NCBI GenBank assembly: GCA_004000155.1
Contig: RCSS01000203.1
Span: 1 to 14,685 of the forward strand
Length of the DNA: 14,685 bases
Reading direction: 5' to 3'
Source of the DNA: Tubulinosema ratisbonensis
Lineage: Eukaryota; Microsporidia; Tubulinosematidae
Notes under the pieces: model-generated
Told to the model about the DNA's origin: nothing
What the model saw: the letters and a program-made list of their open reading frames with translations, nothing else
Databases searched by the model: none
Part shown: positions 8,901 to 14,685 of the stretch, piece by piece
Layout: each line of letters opens with the position of its first letter
Position numbering within the stretch: position 1 is the first letter of the stretch
Made by a program: the position numbers and the translations under genes

Positions 8901-8967
8901 CTTAGGCAGCTAATAGGGTGCATGGGAGTGGGTTTAAACGGGTAAAAGGCTCGCAGTATATCGAGCT

Positions 8968-9083
8968 ATACCTAAGTATGGAGAAACATATTTTTCCTCA
9001 TATTTACGTCGACTAGGTATTAACATTCTTATATAGAAGGTACAGCGAAAAGTTCTTTCTATATATTTCCCATACCTAGGCAT
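8968..9083. repeat. imperfect inverted repeat around about 75 bp
   Basis: The left arm TACCTAAGTATGGAGAAA (from 8969) and the reverse complement of the right arm (ending about 9082) agree at about 20 of 22 positions with one base gap; the core is CCTARGTATGG. A third partial match, ACTAGGTAT, lies between them near 9010. The arms could be ends of a miniature inverted-repeat element, part of the retrotransposon leader, or a stem in its RNA. No target duplication is obvious. Confidence 0.45.
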
Positions 9084-9201
9084 CAAAAAAATTATATATT
9101 TTAAAATTTAGCGAACTTTCTATCTTATAAAAACTTTCTTTAAAAGACAAAACATTAGCATTTGTTTTTGTCTTATGACATATAAAACAAATGCAATATT
9201 A

Positions 9202-9239
9202 TGATACCAATTTAAATATTCTGTAAAAAATTGGTGTCA
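9202..9239. repeat. 12-bp stem-loop
   Basis: TGATACCAATTT (9202-9213) pairs with AAATTGGTGTCA (9228-9239) over 12 positions with one G-U pair and a 14-nt loop. The minus strand of the left arm contains TGGTATCA, which matches the first eight bases of the initiator-tRNA-Met primer site used by many LTR retrotransposons. No LTR end is visible next to it, so primer-site use is speculative. Confidence 0.4.
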
Positions 9240-9363
9240 GAAAAACATAGGTTTGAAATTGATCTGGCAAACCATTATCCAACGTTTTTGTTTTTGTAAG
9301 TCTTTATAAAATCAAAATTTTTTATAATGCAGATGTAAAAAAAATCTTATTAAACATTATTAA

Positions 9364-9979
9364 TTAATGTTTTATATCTTTGGCTAAAATGACATTTTTA
9401 AACAGGGTGTTTTCAAGTAAAAGCTTTTCTAAAATTTTAAATAATAATTTCCTCAACATTTTACAAGCCTTTTTAAGTTTTATTTTGAATATTTCGAATT
9501 TATACTTATTTTTATGTGAATCCACCTCTGTTTAATCAGAATTTTATTGTTTTTTGATTGTCATTCCATTAATCATTTGATTTTGCAACAAAGAAAATTT
9601 TAATAAATCATAAGCATGAATGAGCTCATTGTATAGTCGAACGGCAATTTAAATGGGGTCATTTTTCTAACTAGTTCGAATTTTTCTCTTTATAAATGTT
9701 TAAATAAAGAAATCTAATATTATAGTAAATAGCAACTAAGTATTCTATCTTAATATTACAAAAATATATTTTGGATATTTTATTAAATCTTACTATCTGA
9801 TCTAAGTATTATTATGCAAATAGTTATTAATTTAGCCACATTTTTTGTTCTCGATTCATATGTTTGATAATAATTTTCGTTTTTAAAAAAATTAATTTGG
9901 CTAATTTAAAATAATCAAGTTGACATAATATAAGAGAATAAATTCTATTAGCTATTTTTTTCTCTGCTAGAATAAGGTC
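9364..9979 (-). pseudogene. possible decayed gene, family uncertain
   Basis: Three minus-strand open stretches follow each other: 9979-9830 (including LAEKKIANRIYSLI and YFKLAKLIFLK), 9648-9547 (including AVRLYNELIHAYDLLKFSLL) and 9531-9367 (including KYKFEIFKIKLKKACKMLRK). The first is in another frame from the last two, which share one frame and are split by two stops. The segments are helical and more varied in residues than random AT-rich translation. The length and the EKKI...AK pattern faintly recall ESCRT-III (Snf7/Vps2-type) proteins, but this is not established. Open runs of this size can arise by chance at about 80% A+T. Confidence 0.25.
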
Positions 9980-11142
9980 TTAAATAAAATTCGTGATAAA
10001 ATTAATTTCTTTTTTAAATAAAATGCAAACTTTTGATTAATATTTTCATGTTGATGAAGGAAAAGTTATTTTATTAAAATAAAAATATGTAAACTACTAA
10101 GTCAAAAATATTTACTTAATCGAATATGTCTAAAAATATTTGAAGAAATATTAAAAATTAAACACTCACAATCGAATATATTTTATGCTTCATAAGTTAA
10201 AGCGGTCTTAATAGCTAAATCTACAACCCCAGGTAAGGCCGTCAGAAAATATAAAAGATAACTTTTAATCACTAAAGTAAAAAACAAAGGTTATTATATT
10301 AGAGTAAAAATAAATGTGAAACATATGGTGCCGATTTTAAAAGAAAGAGGTAAGATTGGCATAAAAATATAGATGTAATTGAACAAAGGCCTAGTTTGTT
10401 CTTTTATAAATAAAAAAAGAGAGAGTTATTATCTTATATAAATAAAAAGTAGTTTATTAATAAAGTACCATCAATTTTAAATGTTGCAATTTAACAAACA
10501 CCTCTCAATAATATCTGATAGATTTAAAAAGGAAAAAACATATCTATAGACAAATAATCTACATGTTATATTCACGAAAATATCTTTATGGCATTTTTCA
10601 CATAGAAAATAAAAAAGCGAAAAATTTTTGTAATAAAAATTATCAACTTATTTAGAGAGAAAAAGAAAATAAAAGAATTTAATTTTTTTAAAAATTTTTA
10701 ATACTGTTTGAACTAAAAATGGATATTTAAAAAGTATTCTTACTAAAAACGAAAAATTCAAAAGTTTTTAAAGAATACAATAACAAAAAAAAGAAAACCC
10801 CCATCCTCTGCCTCTTAAAGTAGATGGGGCAGGGATGAATTTAGACTATTTTTTAAATTATTAGAAAAATATTAATTGATCTATATTTTTCTGAATTTAA
10901 ATATTTTAATAAATTTATTCAAACGGTATATTATAATTTATATCAATATTTTAAGATATTCGCGACACTTTTCGGGTGTTTTTTCCTTAATAATATCTGT
11001 TAAATTGTCGTTAAAATTTTGTTATTTTATATTCTGTAAAATATAAAATGTTAAATTTATCTAATTCTCGACAAGAGCTTGTTCAGTCAATAGCTTTGTT
11101 GAATTTTTTTGATATTTTTTTGTTTCTGAATAATTAGGCTGC
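9980..11142. other. AT-rich stretch with a weak coding relic
   Basis: No intact gene. One + strand frame from 10085 to 10372 has only two internal stops over about 95 codons and includes RICLKIFEEILKIKHS, IAKSTTPGKAVRKYKR and KHMVPILKERGKIGIK. This is less AT-driven than the surroundings but not recognised. A G+C-rich hairpin lies at 10798-10829. The last part, 10930-11142, is downstream of the MULE and may hold its left end; no convincing terminal inverted repeat was found. Confidence 0.35.
10798..10837. repeat. C-rich/G-rich hairpin in AT-rich DNA
   Basis: CCCCATC (10799-10805) pairs perfectly with GATGGGG (10823-10829); an alternative pairing joins CTGCC with GGCAG. A run of five C and one of four G stand out sharply in DNA that is otherwise about 80% A+T. 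Function is unknown. Confidence 0.45.
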
Positions 11143-11427
11143 TTAGATGTCTATGATCTTTTCTAAGCTGTTTGTAGTACGAGGTATTTCGAGAAGTGCA
11201 CGTTCATAAGCATTCCCAAAAGCAGGATTTTCGTTTGGAGTAGATTCATTAATATAATTCGATTTAAACCAAAGTAAAATTTTCTTTTCAGCTATAGACT
11301 CCATTTTTTCAAAAAACAATTCTCAACTTATTAAACCCGATTAAAGGTCATTTAAGGTTACAAAAAATAATTCTAAAATCATTTTAACATGTGTTCACAA
11401 AATAAAATCATTTTTATATAATGTTCA

Positions 11428-11745
11428 TTATCCAAGAAATTGAACTCTGCGCAAAATTATCTGTCCTAGATGAAAGGTACATCCATGATGATTTATGTGT
11501 GTATATAATAATTTTATGGCTTTAAAAACAGCAGGTTCAATATGTTCTAGTGGTATTATTTTCATTTCTTTAAGTAAAAAATTAAATAAATATTTGTAAT
11601 TATTNTCAGTTNTTTTTTTCATAAAACAATNAACCAAAGGCAGATATTTGTTTTTAATGTTGCATTGAATAGTAAATAATTGTTTAAAATTTGAAGGGGA
11701 GCTCTTGAATGTACCATCACACAGCCAAGTTTTATTATTTGACAA
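11428..11745 (-). pseudogene. MULE transposase core fragment
   Basis: The 105-codon open middle part of the MULE frame. Its Met is internal: the same frame continues upstream across one TAA (11794) into the zinc-finger part. It contains the first catalytic Asp (DGTFKSSP), the FKQLFTIQC strand, LPLVxCF, the altered second catalytic site (EHIEPA in place of the usual 'DFE.A') and CTFHLGQ. It ends in two consecutive stops. Confidence 0.8.
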
Positions 11746-11793
11746 ATGAAAAATATTATCGACCGTAGTAAAAATTATTATTCGTTCTTCGTT

Positions 11794-12255
11794 TTATATC
11801 CCAGAATCATAGAATAAAAACTGTTTTCCAGAAAGCGTTGTCCTAACTTCTTCTGGAATATCATAATTATCAACATAAGTGAAGTTGTTTTTATTCCTAT
11901 AACGCACAACCNATTTCCTAGCTTCGACAAAGTTATAAGGTTGTCCAGNCCTAATATNATTTGCNGTACTTACCACAATGTTACGTGGTGTATTCGTTGA
12001 GGATAAANNATTAACTTTGATAGAATTGCAAAACATAACTTTGTTGTANTTTACCTCGTCTGCACANTGGTTGTGTTCGGACAGTTTAACGAGATTGTAT
12101 TCGAGATCTGTGTACAACATCGACTTGCAATTTCTTTTATTACATCTNCAATACAATTTATCTTNAACTTCACATGNCAAATTATAGANNTAATAATTGT
12201 AGGCTAATTTTCTTCCATTTNTGTTGCTTNTAATTATCTTATCTCTTAAATTCAT
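11794..12255 (-). pseudogene. MULE transposase N-terminal fragment with FLYWCH zinc finger
   Basis: The 153-codon open first part of the MULE frame. Residues 12-65 carry the Cys/His pattern of a FLYWCH/WRKY-GCM1-type zinc finger (LYxRCNKRNCKSML then LSEHN), which binds DNA in related proteins. The rest is linker ending at FLFYDSGI-stop, where related transposases continue into 'NEERI.IFTT', as this sequence also does after the stop. Thirteen codons contain N, so one or more apparent lesions could be base-calling errors. Confidence 0.75.
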
Positions 12256-12460
12256 AATNAAAAATTAAAANTTGTTTTATTTTTTTTGGTNAAAATCTTT
12301 TTATNTTTCACTATTAGTNNAAAATACCCACAAGCCGAAGACTTTNATACAAAATTAATTACATAAATTAATTTAAAAAAGAATCTGTTTTAAATATCAA
12401 AATAAAAACATCTTTAATTACAAAAATAAAATAATAAACTAAAATATTTTTAAATATTAC
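12256..12460. other. short AT-rich gap between the MULE and the TSR1-like gene
   Basis: Contains several N calls and a small G+C-richer patch (CCCACAAGCCGAAGAC at about 12327-12342) upstream of the MULE start. This patch could be part of the element's terminal region, but no matching inverted copy was found on the far side. Confidence 0.4.
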
Positions 12461-12466
12461 TTTATT
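12461..12466 (-). terminator. AATAAA hexamer overlapping the TSR1-like stop codon
   Basis: The gene ends GAA-TAA-A, so AATAAA contains the stop codon, the same arrangement as at the end of the secreted-protein gene. Confidence 0.55.
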
Positions 12467-14285
12467 CTAAAAATACCTGCTTATATAAAGATAGCCTTAT
12501 TTTTTCACCACTTTGCACAGGTTTAAAGAAATATGCTTTAAAAATACCTTTACCACCCAAACTATTCTTGATCAATCCTTCACTTCCATTAACAGTCCTT
12601 AATTTGTATTCCTTATAAGCTTTTACCTCTGCTGGTGAACTAAACATTCCTTTAATAATCACTGTTTTCTTGTATATTTTGATAGGATAACCTTCTTTAA
12701 CCTTCTCTTGTACTATTAACCTGTAGGAATAATCCAAAAGTGAGCAACTAAAATCATTTACTTTAAATTTATCACAAATCAAAAGTGGACCTATAAAAGT
12801 TAAAACTCCATTTTTTAACTCATTTTCTTCTAAAAATACTTTATAACCTTTGTCTTTGGTTATNATTGGTTGAATTTTAAAATTTAAAATGTCATTTTTT
12901 AGCAAAAATTCTTCTTTTTTTACTTCTGTTTTTGAATTAAAATTTAAATTATAAACTGTCATTTTTCCTTCCACGTCAAACAAATTAACAAACAAAGCAG
13001 AAAAATTTGCTAAGTTTTCTTTTCTGAATTTTAAAATGACACTTTCATTTTTAAAAAAAATTTTGTTTCTTTTTATAACCCTGTTAGTAAAAGCTTTCGT
13101 ATTTTTTGGTATAAAAATATTCTCTAAAGCACATTTTTGTAAAGAAGGGTTATTTAAATCATGCACATTCAAATATTCTTTTAAGTTTATTTCTTCATAT
13201 TCTTCATTATTTTCTATTTCTTCTTTTAAATAATTTTCTTCATTTTCCAAAGATGGTTGGTCATTTTCAAACAATAATTCTTCATTTTGACAATCAGAAA
13301 TAATTTTATTAAAATCTGTGATAAATTCATAATCCAATTCTTCGTTTTCTTTAAACACTTCTTCTGCCTTGTAAACCTTATCAGAGATTATTTCTTCTAT
13401 TTCAAGTATTGTGTTATTACAAACCACCTTTTTACTTACCAATCCTTCTTTTAAGTAACATTCTACTGTTAATTCATTATTAAAATATGACCAGTTCTCA
13501 GCAAAAAATGAAGGATGTGTCATTTTTGTTCTGTTTTGTTTTATGTTTATTAATTCATTTAAAAAATTTTCTTTGTAAATTATTTTATTTTTATGGTTTC
13601 TTGTAAGTTTCTTTATTTCTTTCAGTTCATGCCTGTCATCCAAAAGTAAAATCAGATTATTTGTCAAATTTTCTTGCAAATTTGTTAAATTTTTGCATGA
13701 CAGTATGTTAAAATCTGCATAAGGAATCTGATTGGCTGATTTTACAATTAACAAAAAAACATTCTTTTTTAAATGTTTTACCAACAAAGTAAACTCATTC
13801 TCCTTAATAACCTGTGCTGACTTTTTAATAAATGACAAGTCATCCTGATTGATAAGCACGACAGTCTTATAAATATTTCCTTTTTCATGGGTATTTTCCA
13901 AAAAAATATTAAAATTAATTGGTTCAATAAAATCAGCCAATAAACTGTAATCCAAAAAATGTTCACTTTGATTTAAACAAATCTTTTTTAAAAATTTGTA
14001 ACGTCTGTCTTTTACGTAAGTATTTTGAAAAGCTTGTTCGTATTCCTTAGATATTATTAGATTAATTAAGCTTGTTATAAATGAGTCTGTGTTGGTGGCT
14101 TCTTGGATAAACAAAGTGGTTCTTACNAATGTACATAAGTAAAGAGGTACAAAGTAAGTTAGTTTTGTTGGTAAAGATAGTAATAGAAGTAATAAAATGT
14201 NTTGGTACAAGAAACATCCAAAAATATAAGCATAAATTAATGCTAAAGAGAGCAACAAAATTTTAATTTTTTGAAAAAGTAGCAT
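12462..14285 (-). CDS. TSR1: TSR1-like 40S ribosome biogenesis factor
   Basis: A 607-codon open frame. The C-terminal 90 residues match the BMS1/TSR1 family closely: EGYPIKIYKKTVIIKGMFSSP at about 531-551 is written here only in part (GYPIKIYKK 532-540, MFSSPAEVKAY 547-557), followed by LRTVNGSEGLIKNSLG (562-577) and LSLYKQVF (598-605). A WSYF...VECYLKEGLV stretch (265-282) matches the 'RPY.L...GY.RG' strand after the GTPase-like domain, and 310-370 is a strongly acidic linker. No P-loop is visible, which favours TSR1 (a catalytically dead GTPase relative that rides on pre-40S particles and blocks premature subunit joining) over BMS1. The length is below the about 790 residues of yeast TSR1, as usual in microsporidia. 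Odd: residues 1-50 are very hydrophobic instead of the basic tail expected, the ATG has no CCC motif, no alternative in-frame Met exists before residue 255, and three codons contain N. The N-terminus may be mis-sequenced. Confidence 0.8.
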   Translation of the reverse strand: MLLFQKIKILLLSLALIYAYIFGCFLYQXILLLLLLSLPTKLTYFVPLYLCTXVRTTLFIQEATNTDSFITSLINLIISKEYEQAFQNTYVKDRRYKFLKKICLNQSEHFLDYSLLADFIEPINFNIFLENTHEKGNIYKTVVLINQDDLSFIKKSAQVIKENEFTLLVKHLKKNVFLLIVKSANQIPYADFNILSCKNLTNLQENLTNNLILLLDDRHELKEIKKLTRNHKNKIIYKENFLNELINIKQNRTKMTHPSFFAENWSYFNNELTVECYLKEGLVSKKVVCNNTILEIEEIISDKVYKAEEVFKENEELDYEFITDFNKIISDCQNEELLFENDQPSLENEENYLKEEIENNEEYEEINLKEYLNVHDLNNPSLQKCALENIFIPKNTKAFTNRVIKRNKIFFKNESVILKFRKENLANFSALFVNLFDVEGKMTVYNLNFNSKTEVKKEEFLLKNDILNFKIQPXITKDKGYKVFLEENELKNGVLTFIGPLLICDKFKVNDFSCSLLDYSYRLIVQEKVKEGYPIKIYKKTVIIKGMFSSPAEVKAYKEYKLRTVNGSEGLIKNSLGGKGIFKAYFFKPVQSGEKIRLSLYKQVFLE

Positions 14286-14424
14286 AAATTAAAAATTTTT
14301 TTTGTTTTTTCATTTTAAATCTCAAATTTCTTTTTTTAATCTTAGATAAAAATTTAAAAACATGTTCTTTTATTTTCATTAAAAAAAGTAAATTTTTAAT
14401 AAAATTTATTTACCAACGCATAAA
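14286..14424. other. 139-bp gap between TSR1-like and BET1-like genes
   Basis: Short AT-rich spacer between two genes on the same strand. It holds an AATAAA hexamer for the upstream gene. A Lys-rich ATG frame at 14313 lies one base out of phase with the TSR1-like frame and stops after 16 codons. Confidence 0.5.
14405..14410 (-). terminator. AATAAA hexamer after the SNARE gene
   Basis: AATAAA on the minus strand about 15 nt past the TAG stop of the SNARE gene, a plausible poly(A) signal for a short 3' end. Confidence 0.4.
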
Positions 14425-14685
14425 CTAAAACAGAAACACATAAAGCAACATACACATAAAAACAGTAAACAAAAACATATACAATGTTGAATTAAACCTT
14501 TTTCTGTTTACAGCTTTGATTTTTCTAATAGAAGTGTTTATTTGTTTAAAACATCTGTCAAAAAGAGATTCATTTGATTCCATTTTTTTATTTTGGTCTG
14601 CTAATGCTGAGTTTATTTCTATTGCTACGTTTTGTAATGTTTTTAGGCGTGATTTTAAATCGTTTATTTTATCTTTTTCTTCCAT
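14425..14685 (-). CDS. BET1: BET1-like Qc-SNARE, tail-anchored; 5' end at window edge
   Basis: An 86-residue protein made of one SNARE helix and a C-terminal membrane anchor. Residues 8-56 form an amphipathic heptad helix (LKSRLKTLQNVAIEINSA then DQNKKM), and Gln31 in ADQNK sits where BET1 proteins carry the zero-layer glutamine of Qc-SNAREs ('EV..QN..L'). After a basic linker (KAVNRKRF, 57-64) residues 67-86 are a hydrophobic Phe/Leu/Met/Val segment ending the protein, as in tail-anchored proteins. BET1 acts in ER-to-Golgi vesicle fusion together with Sed5, Bos1 and Sec22; the small size is in line with reduced microsporidian SNAREs. SFT1 is the main alternative. The ATG coincides with the last three bases of the window, so it may be the true start or an internal Met of a longer protein. 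Confidence 0.7.
   Translation of the reverse strand: MEEKDKINDLKSRLKTLQNVAIEINSALADQNKKMESNESLFDRCFKQINTSIRKIKAVNRKRFNSTLYMFLFTVFMCMLLYVFLF

Larger units (their letters stand above)
6025..8910 (-). mobile_element. decayed Ty3/gypsy-type LTR retrotransposon pol region
   Basis: Read on the minus strand, the relic shows pol domains in Ty3/gypsy (Metaviridae) order: retropepsin (about 8900-8540), reverse transcriptase (about 8240-7600), RNase H (about 7480-7080) and integrase with zinc finger, DDE core and a GPY-like tail (about 6920-6025). The placement of integrase after RNase H excludes the Ty1/copia order. Frames change repeatedly and stops are scattered throughout, so no product can be made. 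The protease region is less AT-rich (about 41% G+C over 8821-9000) than the surroundings. No gag region with a recognisable zinc knuckle and no pair of long terminal repeats could be identified, so the boundaries are approximate. Ty3/gypsy elements are known from Nosema species. Confidence 0.85.
11143..12255 (-). mobile_element. MULE (Mutator-like) transposase, nonsense-disrupted
   Basis: A single minus-strand frame of 371 codons runs from ATG 12255 to a TAA at 11143, interrupted by six stops (TAA 11794, TAA 11428, TGA 11425, TGA 11395, TAA 11341, TGA 11323) but by no frameshift. Domain order is that of MULE transposases: an N-terminal FLYWCH-type zinc finger (codons 1-65, Tyr-x-Arg-Cys...Asn-Cys-Lys and a final HN-x-C), a linker with IPEEVR, then the RNase H-like core with WLCDGTFK (first catalytic Asp, codon 11716-11718) and the HGCTFHLGQ motif (the CxxH signature). 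A VKMILELFF block matches the 'VRM..ALAFVP' stretch, and the C-terminal IPRTTNSLE matches the 'PRTNNS.E' motif. The second catalytic Asp is replaced by His in EHIEPAVFKA (codon 11542-11544). Several codons contain N. Terminal repeats were not found. Confidence 0.85.

Noticed and set aside
8820..8990. Possible rRNA, SRP or RNase P RNA in the G+C-richer island
   Set aside because: None of the conserved blocks I know for these RNAs is present, and part of it reads as retropepsin on the minus strand.
11978..12187. 69-codon + strand ORF
   Set aside because: Antisense shadow of the MULE zinc-finger region with many N codons.
10955..12350. TTCGGG-type patches on either side of the MULE as terminal inverted repeats
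   Set aside because: The inward-reading sequences align only over a few bases with gaps; not better than chance.
13036..13233. + strand ORF of 65 codons and the minus-strand ORF 13778-13966
   Set aside because: Both are out-of-frame shadows of the TSR1-like gene.

Overview
The window looks like a piece of a TE-rich, very AT-rich microsporidian genome, of the Nosema/Vairimorpha kind. The clues are short intronless genes of fungal/eukaryotic type (a TSR1-like ribosome-assembly factor and a BET1-like SNARE), a CCC trinucleotide directly before a start codon, AATAAA hexamers overlapping stop codons, and decayed Ty3/gypsy, PIF/Harbinger and MULE elements. Genus placement is inference. Bases 11600-12320 and a few other places contain N calls, so this is draft-quality sequence.

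Layout. 1-1870: AT-rich DNA with possible relics of an unrecognised gene on the + strand (about 588-1521). 1872-2622 (-): a broken PIF/Harbinger transposase. 2623-3795: no recognisable gene. 3797-4864 (-): an intact 355-residue predicted secreted, helix-rich protein with a TATA-like box and CCC motif upstream. 4891-5938: nothing recognised. About 5939-8910 (-): a Ty3/gypsy-type retrotransposon relic in the order protease, reverse transcriptase, RNase H, integrase, heavily frameshifted. 8910-11140: AT-rich DNA with inverted repeats and low-confidence coding relics. 11143-12255 (-): a MULE transposase kept in one frame but interrupted by six stop codons and lacking one catalytic Asp. 12462-14285 (-): TSR1-like protein. 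14425-14685 (-): small tail-anchored Qc-SNARE, BET1-like, whose start lies on the window edge.

Only three genes look intact: the secreted protein, TSR1-like and BET1-like. All three, and all three transposon relics, are on the minus strand. The last two are housekeeping genes (40S subunit maturation; ER-Golgi vesicle fusion) only 139 bp apart, the usual compact microsporidian spacing, whereas the rest of the window is a transposon graveyard around one lineage-specific secreted gene. I see no CRISPR array, tRNA, rRNA or bacterial feature. The genome is about 80% A+T, so open runs of about 50 codons occur by chance and were not called genes without further support.
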